DNA of 64,000 nucleotides. It comes from Arthrinium phaeospermum. Its lineage: Eukaryota; Ascomycota; Sordariomycetes; Amphisphaeriales; Apiosporaceae. Positions 1 to 11,673 of the stretch are shown here, in pieces; position 1 is the stretch's first letter, and each line of letters starts with the position of its first letter. The translations under genes were made by a program, and so were the position numbers. The DNA is taken from NCBI GenBank assembly GCA_006503535.1, contig QYRS01000012.1, positions 1,612,001 to 1,676,000 on the forward strand, in the 5' to 3' direction. The notes under the pieces are model-generated. The model made no database searches. It worked only from the letters and a program-made list of their open reading frames with translations, and had not been told where the DNA came from.

Positions 1-177
1 GTCGTCGTCGGAAATATTGAATACTCGGTTGGAGGCCTCGATGAAGTTGCCGCCGAGCGCCTTTTCGAACCACTGCGACTCGCGGCAAACAATGACGCGG
101 TGGACATTCCAAGTCTGCCCGCCGCACTTGATAACAGCGTCGGTGAATCGGTCGTCACCGAAAGCACTGTACTTCAT
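1..177 (-). CDS. BTB/POZ domain protein, 5' part only
   Basis: Reading leftward from an ATG at 177, an open frame runs off the window edge after 59 codons. It encodes the start of a BTB/POZ fold: a short lead (MKYSAFGDD), then RFTDAVIKCGG, TWNVHRVIVCRES and QWFEKALGGNFIEAS. This is the usual fungal pattern of D-x-x-I/V-x-C-G followed by H-x-x-I/V-x-C-x-x-S and F-x-x-A. BTB domains mediate dimerisation and often serve as adaptors for cullin-3 ubiquitin ligases, but many fungal members have no known role. The frame stays open upstream of this ATG without another clear start, so the first codon is a choice, not a certainty. The 3' part lies outside the window. Confidence 0.72.
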   Translation of the reverse strand, partial: MKYSAFGDDRFTDAVIKCGGQTWNVHRVIVCRESQWFEKALGGNFIEASNRVFNISDDD

Positions 178-1166
178 TAGCCCACACGACAAAGCAAATA
201 AGTTTGAGGCACGGGAGGGCCCAAGACACAGCGGCACGGCCGCTGTGGGTTGCGATGGCTTTCGTCTCCGAAACAGCACATCAACAATCGTTAAGAGCTT
301 AACCGCCTTTCCCTTCGGATCGTCACGCACCGAGGAGAGTTGCTTGCGCGAAGCAGTCTCGCTATGGCGGCGACAAAACCTCCGGGGGTCGGTGATCAAG
401 CAATGTCGCGGGTCGACGAGATTGGCATCTCGAAAGACCTGAATCGGGAACAATTCAAAGTAGGAACACTTTATGACGCATGTACCGTGAAGTACATACG
501 TCGACCACGAGAAACAGAGCTGAGTAGGCACGAGTCCCACACAGCTACTGTCGAGGCGAAGCACGGAAGATAGAGACGCAAAAGCCCTCTGACATTTGCC
601 CCTCTCTCGACGCAGTTGCCTTTCGCACGGAGCCAGTCTGAGAACCGTTTTCCAATGCTGCCGGACGTGCTTGCCTGCCTAGCATTTCTCCGAGAAGAAG
701 ATGCTAGTGTTGTCGCAGCTCGGTAGTTACACACAAGCTGCTGTGCCTTGCCGCGGGATGCGTATGCCTTCCATGGGAAACTGGGAGACACCAGTGATGT
801 CCCATCAGGATCCCACTCCTCAGCTGTCGCATGCCACTGCAAGGGCTACATTGCCTAATGAACGACTGCAGCACACAGATGGCATCAGTGTGACATCTGA
901 GAAGAGCGCTGGGCTCATGCACCGGATGCCGCACCCACGTCTCTGCTCACGCTGTGTCTCTCGGAGGACTTGGCTGTCGAAGGTGATTTCGCGCAAGAGC
1001 TATCCTAGTTTGACACGAATTACCACCTCCCTCGCAATTCCGATTGAACAATGAAGTTCTCCCACAATGTTGAACCATAAAGGTTCATATAGACAATTGG
1101 CTGGACCACGAAAGTCCATGTAGACAGTAGAGGTGAACCATGAAAGTCCTGTAGATAGTAGAGCGC
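178..1166. other. intergenic, nothing supported
   Basis: Only short, low-complexity open frames occur here, and none resembles a protein family I recognise. From about 1072 the sequence already carries degenerate copies of the 'accatgaaag' motif that becomes a regular tandem array at 1167. Confidence 0.5.
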
Positions 1167-1370
1167 GGAACCATGAAGGCCCGGAAAAGAGATCACGCAA
1201 CCATGAAGGTCCGGAAGAGAGAACGCGGAACCGTGAAGGTCCGGAGGAGAGATCACGCAACCATGAAGGTCCGGAAGAGAGTACGCGGAACCATAAAGGC
1301 CCGGAGGAGAAAGCGCGGAACCATGAAGGTCCGGAAGAGAGTAAGGCGGAACCATGAAGGTCCTGTGGAG
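1167..1370. repeat. 30-bp minisatellite, about 6.8 copies
   Basis: Units begin at 1167, 1197, 1227, 1257, 1287, 1317 (this one 31 bp) and 1348 (partial). The shared core is ggaaccatgaaggtccggaa followed by a more variable tail (gagagaacgc and variants). Units alternate between a gcaacc and a ggaacc start, which hints at a 60-bp higher-order period in the first four copies. Because 30 is a multiple of three, all frames stay open on both strands and produce spurious repetitive ORFs (for example minus-strand repeats of the type SSGPSWFR). I see no start, intron or conserved flank to support a gene. Confidence 0.85.
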
Positions 1371-4029
1371 AATGTACGGAGGCGCTTGCCACCTCCACCC
1401 GTCACGCGATGAACATGTCCCATCTTGGTGCTCGAGCAGGGTTCGAAGACGCCTCCTATGTAGTATGGCCAGGACAAGGGGAAACACGATCGTTCCTTGG
1501 GGACGCGTGATGTCTCCGCCTCATCTTGTAAGGCTGTAGTATATTTGCTGGCCGTATATGAGCGTCGCTCTGAGGACCGCAGCAGCCTTTGCCACCTTGG
1601 TCCCTGGCAACACGTCAAAGCACAGCGGCTCGAGTGATGTCTGAACGCTGGCAAGCGGCGTGTAACGCCCATTTGCCAGGTCTAGTACATCGAGTATGGA
1701 GATTTCTAATATGACTCCTCTACTGTGAGCAGGCTCCGATTTGCACCATCCTGTCAGGTCGAGTATGTCAAGGAGCGAGTGCCCAGCGTTGAAGAGGATG
1801 GCGACGTGTGTCAGCATCCTCATCGCAGCCGAACGGTACAATTGACCATTGCGTTTACCAGCGTAGCAAGGACAGGACACAAAAGGTCTACCAAGACAGC
1901 ACGGATCGGGCAAGATGATCTTTCCAGAGTGCATCGCACTCTTCAAGGGCCGCCGAGGGCGCGGGTTGAAGAGGCTTTGCTTGTAGTATAGGACACTAGC
2001 ATTGCTGCAGCACCTCGCCGAGATCGTGTGATCATCGGCAACCCACAGAGTAACACACAAAAAGGGGCGTCCAGGCTGGAGTGGCACCGACACCGCGAAG
2101 GTAGAAGACACCGCTCGAGCCCGTGGCCATCGTAGGAACAATAAAAGTATAACACTCAAAATGGCTCTTTAACCCAGAGATCCGTGGGAACAATAAGACC
2201 GGCCTTGTATCGTCGAGTTGGGGGAATGAGTGCTTGACGGGTATCCACGTTACCTGTTGTCAATGACTCGACGCGTCTTCTTGCTGTCACGGTGGTCCGT
2301 GTCAGAGTTGACGCGCTTCGCGGGCGCGGAAGAGGGAGAAGCGGACTGCGCGATTGATTCCATGACTGCTGGCTGCTGCTGTCAATTGAATGAAAATGGG
2401 TCGGGTCGAGATGTATTGGGGGGCAGCATAACAGGCGTTTGACGTTTGATACAGAAAGAAGAAGAAGAAGAGTCCGGGACGATGTCGAGGTGGGAAGGTC
2501 TTTGGCTTTATGCGACCTCTCGGGTTTCATGCGCTAGGGCCTCCCTTCAAAGTTCAGGCCATTGCGAGGCCTTGGTCACTGGCGGCTGGCCCCAAAAGAA
2601 ATTGTGCTCATTTCCCAGCTCCCTTGCTTGTGCGACAAGCCACCAAGCCCCGACAATTTCATGGCGTTGGTGGCTATGGTCTTTCAATCGGTGTTTGGTG
2701 TTAAGGGAAGTGCCGTCGTAGGCAGCCAACTTAAAACCCGTTTGAATTCGGAATCTTGGCCTTGGCCTTGGTCGCAGGTAGACCGACCATTGAGAGAGCA
2801 CACATCTCGCAGGACTGGAGCAGCATTTTGTCACCACGACACACAACAGACGTCAGACTCTTGATGCCCGTCAATACTAGAGGATGCTGTGCATGGAAGG
2901 ATTGAGGCAATGAGCATTGCCGAAACAGGCGAAGAAAGGCTTGTTGAATTGAATATCCTTCGGTGCATGAAATACCTTGCGTGGCTTGAGATGCTGCGCT
3001 TGGCTCCGGTGCAGATGGTGGTCGTTAAAAGTAGCACTGGGCTGCTCCAATTGATGGCAGATTGAGCCGCATCTCATCCCGCCTCTCTTTTAACATGATC
3101 GCAAAACTGATCTTCTACTACTATCTTGCGAGTATATTCTACCTATGTCGCATCTTTTCGTCGCCCTTTTGTCGCCATTGACGTGAATAGCAGACCTGTC
3201 CGTGGCCTGCAGGCTAGCTAGCCCTATGCTGGGTGCATCTCGTAACATGCACCGGCGAAATACGAACCGCCAGGCTCGCGCCACCTCCACGTCGCTCAAG
3301 CCAGATTCGATTCGCTTTGTACGTCCCATTGCTGGCTACATTTCGACGTGTCCGTCTGTGTCAATTTACAGTGCTTGGCTTAGCGTCGCGTCGTCGCATA
3401 CAGCAGTCCTCAAAGGCGGGCGACTTGGATCACGGTCTTATGGAAAGGGGGCAGGCATGGACGCGTTGGAATCAATGAACCTCTCACCCACTTTACGCGA
3501 GCATCGCCTGCGCCTCACCGACGGACGATATCGCCTATCTGGCCCTGCTCGAGGCTTTTAACCCTAGCCCGTCTTTAGCGATAGATGACCGCAACCTGGG
3601 GGCGTCTTGGTCCTATCGGACAACCCACGTCTCGGCTATGGTGGCCCAGATTCTCGGATGACGAAAAGACGACCGAGCATTCTTCTTGGGGTCTTTGGAT
3701 ATCATCGGGGAAGGGTGTGTGGAATGGGACGACTGTCATGTGGCGAAACAGGCTACCAAGAAGCAATATGGAATACATTTTGCGTGGGCTGTAGTCTAGA
3801 CTACTCCTAAACATGCTTGGCCCAAGATTCGAGCAGGGGGCCAAGCATATACTTATCACAGCTTGCACAGCCACCTTGGCGCTCATCTTGAAACCAAGTT
3901 TCATATGAATACCTTCGTCTCTGGCATGGGTCCAATCAGCAAGATGAGTCATGGTCGATGTAATTAATTGTTATATTAACTAGAAATAAGGCAACATAAG
4001 CCTACCCAAGACCCCTCAAATAAACACCC
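1371..4029. other. intergenic, nothing supported
   Basis: The longest open frame is 212 codons on the minus strand at 1521-2159. Its translation has no domain I recognise and looks compositionally random. The other frames here are short and overlap each other on both strands. There is a run of gaa codon-like repeats near 2456-2472. No RNA gene was seen. Confidence 0.45.
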
Positions 4030-5789
4030 TCAAGCCTCGGCAGGGCGACACCACGCGTGCAGATGCCGCCGCGGGTACGCCGCCGCAATGCACTCCCGCC
4101 ACTGCATGTCCTCCTCCGTAGTCCCGTCGAGGCTCATGTCGAAGTGCCGCAGCATAGTCGCGTAGGCAATATACAGCTCGCACATGGACAGATTCACCCC
4201 GAAGCACGCCCGCGGCCCCCGGCTGAACGGCACGAGCCAGTGCTCCAGGTTCTTCTCCTTCTTGTGGGTGTCGGGCAGCCACCGCGCCGGGTTGAAGTCG
4301 AGCGCGTCCTCGAAGATGGCCTCGGACTGGTGCACGTGCAGGATCCCCATCCCCACCGCGGCGCCCCCCGGGATGTGCCGCCCGCATATCACGGCGCCCT
4401 GGGCCGGCACGACGCGGGTCAGCGACACGCCCGAGGGGATGAAGCGGAGGGACTCCTTGACGGTCGCGGTCAGCAGCGGTAAGGCCTCGAGGTCCGCGAG
4501 GCTCGGCCGCGTCGCCTCGCCGCCGGCCAGGGACGGCCAGACGGTGAGGAGCTCCGCCCGCAGGGCCCGGAGCAGGTCGGGCTTCCGCAGCAGGTGCCAG
4601 TGGCCCATGATGAGCGTGTCGGCGACGGTGTTGGACCCGGCGAAGACGAGGGTGAAGCCCTCGTCGTGCAGCTCGGTGAGGTCGGGGACGACCTTGGTGC
4701 GCCAGGCGCGGGCGTCGAGCATGCGGTGGAAGATGGTCTGGTGCTGGGCGTCCTCGAGCTTCTCGGGCGAGTTGAGGACGGCCTGCAGCTGGCGGTGGAT
4801 GACGTCGCGGACCTGGTACACCCTCGGCGCGATGGCGTCGGCGTTGGGCAGCAGCTGCATGACCAGGGTGGGCGGGAAGGCGTAGGTGAGCTTGCGGATC
4901 CAGCTGAAGTTCTTGAGCAGGGGGAGGGCCGGCAGGGTGGCGTCCATGCCGAGGATCAGGGGTCCCGGAACTGGGGCGCGTCGAGGGCGCCGATGTTGTT
5001 GCCGAAGGTGAAGGACATGATGGTGTCGAGGGTGAAGGAGCGGAAGGCGAAAAGGAGGTCGATGGACTGCTGGTTCGCGTTCATCTTGGTGATGGCGGAG
5101 GCAAGCTTGGCGGCCTGGTTGCCCGTTAGCTGATCCGCGCGGGAGATAAAGAGTGGTCAGCTGCTCACATTCTGCCATACGAGACCCTCGATGTTCTGTA
5201 TGGCTTTCCTGGAGAACATCGGCATGAGAACCTCTCTCCGTTCTGTTGCATTCAATATGTAAGCTATGATTCTCGTAAAAGGGGTTTATCAAGTTGTCGA
5301 CTGACCTTTGGCCTTGGCATACTTGCGATATACAAACGACCCGGATTTGAAGCCGGTGACGTTGTATAGCTCGTCGTCTTTGTCCCATCGCTTGGTCAAG
5401 TGGTATATCTCATGGAATGCGGTTGGGTTCCCAAAATGCAGCTGTGGTTTCGGTTGTTAGAATAGTCACGCCCGGGTTGGATGCGCAGGACTTACTTCGT
5501 TTGGCGATACTCGGATAATGTCACCTGCCTCAACATTTTAAGCAACCAAGATCCAGCATGCTTGAAAATTGGTCTTACCATATTGTTTGTGCAGCTCCAG
5601 CAGCTCCTGGCCTAGGTTTTGTTTCAACAGAACCTCCCGGTATGCCCTCCAGAGCCCGGTAGCGCCCGCCATCGCAGGGCCGGGGAACTTCCGCAAGGGG
5701 TGGAAGAACACATTGTATACAATTCTGCCAAAGAATAGGAGAACGGGAGCGGCAACAACAGTCCAGGCCCAAACGGCACTGAATAGCAT
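4030..5789 (-). CDS. cytochrome P450, Tri4-like, with a frame break
   Basis: A haem monooxygenase of the endoplasmic reticulum. Exons read by eye are 5789-5579, 5524-5496, 5441-5306, 5242-5169 and 5114-4030. The N-terminus is a membrane anchor (VVAAPVLLFFGRIVYN) and a proline hinge (HPLRKFPGP). The I-helix motif is FAGSNTVADT, the K-helix ExxR is KESLR and the haem loop is PFSRGPRACFG with the ligand cysteine. The pattern resembles fungal CYP58/Tri4-type enzymes, often found in terpenoid pathways, but the substrate cannot be inferred. In exon 5 the frame ends at a TGA (4958-4956) just after a run of four G on the plus strand (4959-4962). The correct frame resumes one base over, so one base is missing from this run or the gene is broken. 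With that base the product would be about 511 residues, normal for the family. Confidence 0.82.
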
Positions 5790-7322
5790 GATGATGGATG
5801 ACTATATCAATAGCAAGTATGGGTGGTGGGGAGTCATGACGCGATGGGTTTTCTCCTAGAAACAAGTCGCGCCGACAGCGATGTGAGTTCAATATATACG
5901 GACGAGCTCATCCATGCCAATAAACATGAGTATGAAAGCGGACCGACCGACCAGAGCCTTTGCAGGGTTTCTTGGCGCCCAGCACGGCAGTCGCGGCTAT
6001 ACTGAATCTTGCGACGGCGATCCTCGCCCGCACGAATCTCGGCTTTTCCTTCCACCCTTTGTTCCCAACCGAGAATCTAGACCGGTTTATGGATCGCAAA
6101 GGCCTCCGCCGATAGGGTCTAATTGATGAGACTCGCTACGATTGGAACCTCGCCCCGAGGCCAAAGGGAGGGGTCAACCGACACACGGGTAGTATACCAT
6201 CCACATCATGACCCCTTCGATGCCGCTGTCTTATCAGGATTTGTCAATCACTGCGGGAAACGGTCACGAGGATGCAACGCGTCCGCCTGCCGTTGGTTCT
6301 CTATACGGCACCACCCATGCGGGTCGGAGATAGCAGCACTTGGTCGTCGGAACTCGCCACAGCGATTAGATGGGTGAGGGGGGATACAGCAAGCACGCCA
6401 TTGGCCCTTGCCGGCTATCGATCTGTTCTAGGCCGTTCTTTTCTCTCAAACTGAGGAGGGAGTGTGGTAGGAACGGCTTGGGCCCATACAGTTGAAACTG
6501 TATGATCATCACATCAATGCCAAGCTACCTACTAGGCCCCAAGTAGTATAAAAAGAGCATTGGCTAGAACGAAAGTGGCCAAGAACAGCAAAAGATTACC
6601 ATTTTCCAGACTGTTTGCCCAGAAACACCTCAAACAGAGATAGCAAAAGGACCACGTTGATAGAGTATGTCAATTACGCGTGCAATGTGAATAGCGAGGG
6701 GAGGACGGAGTTCGCACTTTCAAGGTCACGTCCGGCTATCGCTAGCCCCGCATTTTCGGCCGTGACGCCTAAAAGGGGGGAATGATGCTACCGTATACCT
6801 TGCAGGTGCGGATCTCCCATGCGATAGGGACGGGACGACCCCGCGCCCGAACACGCTTTCGGTCCAATCGTTATCGGCAGCAAGGGGCGTCTAACCCATC
6901 AGACTCGATGAGAGGCTGTTGCTAAAGAATCAGAAGGAGGTCTTGGGAGGAATAGGACTTTGGATGAAATCCCACACCCCTTGTATCAGACGGTATAAAA
7001 TGCTTTTTCTCTCTCTCTAATGATAGGCACAATAAGTCGACCGAGAAGCCGAAAAGATCATAGAAGAGTGGCATGGATTACATTGCTATGAAATGTAATC
7101 CTATTCTCTGGTTCCGGAGATGTACGGTCGCTGGCTCCGGTGTTGCCACCATCTGCCAAACGTTCGTCAGCTGCAACAAATCCACTATAGATGCTTTATG
7201 GACATCCCGTAATGGCATAAACTTTAAATCGTCGAGTGCACGGTGTGATCCAACTCGAATAGCCTGGCAAATTTGTAGCAGTATCCAATATTATTATCCC
7301 ATTAAAAATAACAACCGTGAAA
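5790..7322. other. intergenic; TATA-like box and small inverted repeat
   Basis: No protein-coding frame is convincing. A TATA-like TATAAAAA lies at 6547-6554 with no obvious gene directly downstream. A perfect inverted repeat is listed separately at 6485-6504. A CT-rich tract precedes 7020. The region probably holds the promoters of the divergent P450 (left) and of the unknown protein at 7323. Confidence 0.4.
6485..6504. repeat. 9-bp perfect inverted repeat, 2-bp spacer
   Basis: The sequence catacagttGAaactgtatg has two exactly complementary 9-base arms. It lies 43 bases before the TATA-like box at 6547 and could be a binding site for a dimeric regulator. It could equally be chance. Confidence 0.3.
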
Positions 7323-8354
7323 ATGAGACTATCCTCGTTTTTCAAAAGAACCGGCAGGCAGAGAAGGGCATCGCGTAGCAGTCAAGACGAAGAGGAAAAC
7401 GCCCAGCTATTCCAGACAAAAGACCATGCGTCCTCACCACCCCCCTATTATAGCAGCACCTCTACTCAGACACCTGATCACATCCCTGGCAAGCCCGGCA
7501 CACCTCCCCCTGCTCTGAAGACCGATCCGATCGATGTCTCGAAGCGCTCATGGAGAGATGTACCCGGCATGTACTACTCGCCGTCGCTTGGAAAGCTGGT
7601 GCCCTTCGATGCCAACAAGATGAAGCTATCGAACCCCGATATATGGTCTCTGACGTCGGCCAACAAGTTCAAGGACGCCCTGATCTGGCTGACCAATGAA
7701 AATGTTTCCGGCTTTCACTTCTTCTTTCAGCATGCTCACCTGGCCATGAGCCGGCACTTCTACGGCCCTTCCTACGGAATCCCTCTGGACTCGCTCGCCG
7801 TACATAAGGAGAGGACGTTCGGAGGGACGTGCATCTGGAGTCGCTCGCTCATACCCGCAATAATCGACGACGAGCTGTATCTGTACATTCGGCACAGGGT
7901 GTATCACCCCGGCAGGAGTTCCGAAGCCTTGCACAAGGCCTTCCGCGCAGAAGGAGACAAGCCAAAGGTCTTGAGCCCTTGTGTCCACCGCAGCTGCTGG
8001 GAGATGAAGGACATCCGACATCTCCTGAGCGACCCCTGGTGGCTGAGGGCAGGGGAGATCGCCCGGCCTCGACAGTCCTGCGGGGATTGTCTGTCGGACT
8101 GGGATCTCACCATCGTCAGCGAAGGGAGATCGGGATGGTATCTGGAGATCGAGGCGTATCATCAACTGGGCAACTGCCGGGACCATCTTGATTGGAAATG
8201 GCGCAGCTTTGCAGGCCTCTGGAATCCCCAGCACATTTCCGAGAAGATACCGAAGAGGGCGGAGTTGGGGTACGCACGCGGCGCGGTGAGGGAAAGATGG
8301 AAGAAGCAGTTCCCTGGCACGATTCCTATGCCAACCCCAGCGATCACTAATTAA
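7323..8354 (+). CDS. uncharacterised fungal protein, 343 aa
   Basis: A single open frame from an ATG at 7323 (MRLSSFFKRTGRQRR) to 8354. I do not recognise a named domain. The first 80 or so residues are basic, then Ser/Pro-rich and probably disordered. The rest is a compact Trp-, Tyr- and Cys-rich region (WRDVPGMYYS, PWWLRAGE, CGDCLSDWDLTI, WYLEIEAYHQLGNCRDH, WRSFAGLWN). Two CxxC-like groups (CVHRSC and CGDC) leave room for metal binding, but this is speculation. Codon use is GC-rich in third positions and the frame is intact, unlike most neighbours, so it is likely a real gene of lineage-specific type. Confidence 0.65.
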   Translation: MRLSSFFKRTGRQRRASRSSQDEEENAQLFQTKDHASSPPPYYSSTSTQTPDHIPGKPGTPPPALKTDPIDVSKRSWRDVPGMYYSPSLGKLVPFDANKMKLSNPDIWSLTSANKFKDALIWLTNENVSGFHFFFQHAHLAMSRHFYGPSYGIPLDSLAVHKERTFGGTCIWSRSLIPAIIDDELYLYIRHRVYHPGRSSEALHKAFRAEGDKPKVLSPCVHRSCWEMKDIRHLLSDPWWLRAGEIARPRQSCGDCLSDWDLTIVSEGRSGWYLEIEAYHQLGNCRDHLDWKWRSFAGLWNPQHISEKIPKRAELGYARGAVRERWKKQFPGTIPMPTPAITN

Positions 8355-10234
8355 GCCGACTGCAGTCGTCAGTCAGGAAGCCCCCCTTTGCCCACCGGAC
8401 ACAGTTCCAACGATGGCACCAAAGGTCGCTTAGCCACCCAGCGCTGATGATTGTGGTTCCCGAATTCCTTATATACTCCGTCAGACGGACTTCTAGTTCT
8501 CAAATTCTCGGAAGTGAACATGACTGCTCGGATGCCTCAAGTTCGCGTGGCATCACCCGCCATTCTTCATAGTTGAATAATAATGCGGAGTGTTGGTTTG
8601 TTTATTTGGGCCTGGGATAATACTTGCCTGGGGTAATACTTTCTTGGGATAATACTTGGGATAATACGTGGTATAATACTTGGGATAATACTTGCCTGGG
8701 TGCAGCATTAGGGTTTTGATATATGGCCCATCATATGTACGTAACTTATAACTTAACCATAGGAGAGCACTTTGATCCCATGGGCACGCTATCGGATCCT
8801 GCAGCTTAATAGCGAAGCTAGATTCCTCTCAAGATATACATTGGCAGTGAAAATGTATACATTGGGTGACTGTATGTAGATGGAACACTTGGGGATGCAC
8901 AAACTGCACATCTGATAGTCACCGTCAAAATGATCAGTAGCAGTGAGGCAATGTTATGACTAGCAAAACTCTGATGCTCAATTCAGCCACGTGGACGGCG
9001 CAAGAGTGACAAAAACAGGCATCAGTTTTCCTGTCCCAATCGTGCAATGTGTGGTTTCATGGTAGAGAAGACATCATCACCATGATTGCTGGACAACAAA
9101 GAAGTTGCCGAGTAATAGTCGATTGGAACACCCTGCAGTAGGATAATTTATAATTGAAAAGAGCCACTGTTGAAGGCGTCGCCGTTGTTAAATTGTTCGG
9201 ACGAAGAAGATGCGACATCGTGACTCGTGGGTGCGGCTGACATGCCTTACCGGACAAAGCCTATTAATAGGATTAAGGTCCCGGGGGAATGGTTTCTCTC
9301 TGTTTTAGCGCGCGCGACACCGCCTGCGAGATGGCACATCCCCATAACTGCACCGGGCAGCATTACATACTCCGTTGGACAGTATGTCGGGTCCTTTTTG
9401 TGAGCTGCGAGATCCAAAATCGCGCGCTTATGTTCAGCCATGTGGCATATGCCCGATGCAAAGACACAGCTTTCTTTTCTGATTTGCCAATGACCCGCCA
9501 GCCTGCTTTGCCTGTCTTACATCTTGGCGGGGGTGGTGGCAAGTGAGCAAAAGCCGAGTGTGTGGGCAAGACCGTGGGGATCGCCGTGCGGTGATGCACG
9601 AGGCGCTGAGTGATGCCAATTGATTGACACGATATTTCGCGCTATGTGCTGCTACAGTAGACTTTTTGCCCTACGATGCAGAGAGCCTGCAAGCGTGCCA
9701 GAAGTAAACGGATTCTGCTTCAAATTTAGGCAGTGCTTGAGGGATTGAGGGGCGGATGGGGAGCTATGGGGGAGCCACGGGGAGCGAAGGCTGTCCAGAA
9801 GGCTGTCTGCATGATGGGAGCGAATCCATTTTTAATCTAGGGCCACTTTAGCCACGGGGACCGGCCTACTTTTAGCTCGCCGCTTGTCCCCCTTGGTGCT
9901 GACGCTGATTTACGCACACACGTCACCTCGACTGCAAGTCACTGCAAGTCCCCCCAAATCACAGGCGATCAACGGCAATGTCTCGACCCGGGGGGCTTGG
10001 GAGGCTGGGCAAGCGAAAACGGGTTGCTTGCTAGCTGACTGACGGAACGGCTGTTGGGATTTCCCTAGGCTTGGCTGGGATTTGTTTGCTGGCACTGACC
10101 GGTTTGCTTTCTTTTTCGGTTGGGTCTGTTTTCTGATCCTCAGCTTTACTTCTCTCGAAACGTTGGTATTCCAAATCGCCATCGAAACCGAACCTGTCGC
10201 TTCCGAATTGTCTGTACGACCACACACGATCACG
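8355..10234. other. intergenic with a short tandem repeat
   Basis: No supported coding region. It contains the dodecamer-type repeat at 8611-8700 and AT-rich stretches around 8730-8890. The part before 10235 is the likely promoter and 5' leader of the DUF7053 gene. Confidence 0.4.
8611..8700. repeat. gggataatactt tandem repeat, about 6 copies
   Basis: Irregular copies of gggataatactt (variants ggggtaatactt, gggataatacgt, ggtataatactt) with 0-4 base spacers. The first and last copies are flanked by gcctggg, so the array may have grown by duplication of a larger unit. No gene overlaps it. Confidence 0.75.
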
Positions 10235-11673
10235 ATGGTACTGAAACGGAAGGAGGTCTTTACGATCATCACACCAATACCAGGGTATGCCAATCCCAGG
10301 GTCTCTGCGGAGCTGCCCACCAAGCTTCTTTTCCTGAAGTATGGACCCGATCACCTTACTGACGCTTGCGTAGATTCATCCCCAGGGTACGTTAGAATAC
10401 CCTAGCAGGACGAATTATTGCGATATTGCGATTCTAACATGGCCAGGCTCTTGCGATCGATATTCTCCATGCCCACAAAGATAAGTCGGCCTTCTTGTCG
10501 CTAAGCGCAAGTCATTTCGATGGAGTGTCGCAACTAACATAGCTATTCAATTCACAGGTCATTGAGCTAAACCCACTCGTCACTGGCTTCAAACCGATCA
10601 AGGCTCCCCGAGATGCGCCCGCCGACGAATACTACTCGACCTGGTACGAGATCACCGAGCGCATCCAATACATTCCCGGCCTCGGCAGGCTAGGGTCCGG
10701 CACCATCAGCTTCAATGGCTGCTTCCACGACATGCCCTGGGGCCTTCAATCACACATCTACGTCGGTAGTCCGGCCAACGTAGACCTGCGCAACAAGTAT
10801 CGCATCGCGGGCAACCAGCCCGGCGTCGAACCACCCGAGCCGCAGGAGATGGGATTGGCAGCATTGGGCGCCCCGAAGGACGGGCTATATCTGCACGAGG
10901 ACATCGAGATCCGCTGCAATTTCGCCATGGTCGGTTTCGTCAAGACGCAGCTCAAGGCGGCCAGCAAGGAGATGGTCAATCGCATCATCAAGAAGGCTGA
11001 GCTGCTCGACGCCGGCGTTTTGTCGGCCATGATCGAGGACGGGAAGTTGCGGACCGTCAATCCGAATGACCGAACGACAACCCTACAATACTCCGGTGCT
11101 GGCCCAGGGTCCGCTCCCAACTCGCCTCCGCTTGGGTCGCCAGGCATCCCTTACCAAGTTCCGCGCCCCGTGTCAATGCAGCCGCAAGCGTATAGCCGAC
11201 CGGGCACCTCTGGCTCTCAAGGTCCCGGCTACTACGCCGGTCAGAACGCCAACCACCAACGCTACTCGGAACTCCCCCACTCGAGCGCACCGCCCGCCAT
11301 CATTATGGAGCTACCGGGCGACTACCCGCAGCCATCGTCGTGCTTACAGCCAGGTCAGCCCTCGCCGGGTCTTGCGCAAAGCTCCACCAAATCCGACCGA
11401 TCGTCGCCTGATCCCAACAGCAACTGGCGCTGGTCGCAAAGCCAGCCTAGTCCCGGCCTGCGGGAGTCGCGGCCAACTTCCATGTCGTCGGAAGGTGGAG
11501 GCAGCGTCGGCGTCGCGTCGCCCGGGCTCGACCATAAAGGGTTTACGAGCGAGTTGTCCACACACTCCGAGACGCGCGAGGAGTACACGCCTGAGCCGCT
11601 GCGCGTGAAGCACCCCAGCCACTACCCGTATAATCCTGCCGATTATGCGAGGGTGGGGTATGGGGATAGGTGA
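10235..11673 (+). CDS. DUF7053 domain protein
   Basis: A fungal protein of unknown function. Proposed exons are 10235-10284, a 13-nt micro-exon 10374-10386, 10447-10485 and 10558-11673. The N-terminal half matches the DUF7053 pattern: FTIITPIPGFIPR, ALAIDILHAHKDK, VIELNPLV, DEYYSTWYEITERI, CFHDMPWGLQSHIY, DLRNKYRIAGNQPG and a C-terminal helix around ELLDAGVLSAMI. The last 190 residues are Pro/Ser/Gly-rich and likely disordered. The third splice donor is not canonical: codons run AAA GAT AAG then TCGGCC, with GT one base out of phase. A clean phase-0 GT donor would need one more G. The branch site CTAAC and acceptor CACAG before 10558 are clear. Assembled as given the product is 405 residues. 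Confidence 0.75.

Noticed and set aside
1000..1487. Minus-strand ORFs encoding repeated SSGPSWFR-type peptides
   Set aside because: They arise from the 30-bp minisatellite, which keeps all frames open. There is no start context, splice signal or conserved flank.
1521..2159. 212-codon minus-strand ORF
   Set aside because: No recognisable domain, mixed composition, and overlapping frames on both strands. Length alone is not enough.
4057..5133. Long plus-strand ORFs over the first P450
   Set aside because: They are shadows of GC-rich codons in the minus-strand P450, whose motifs are clear.
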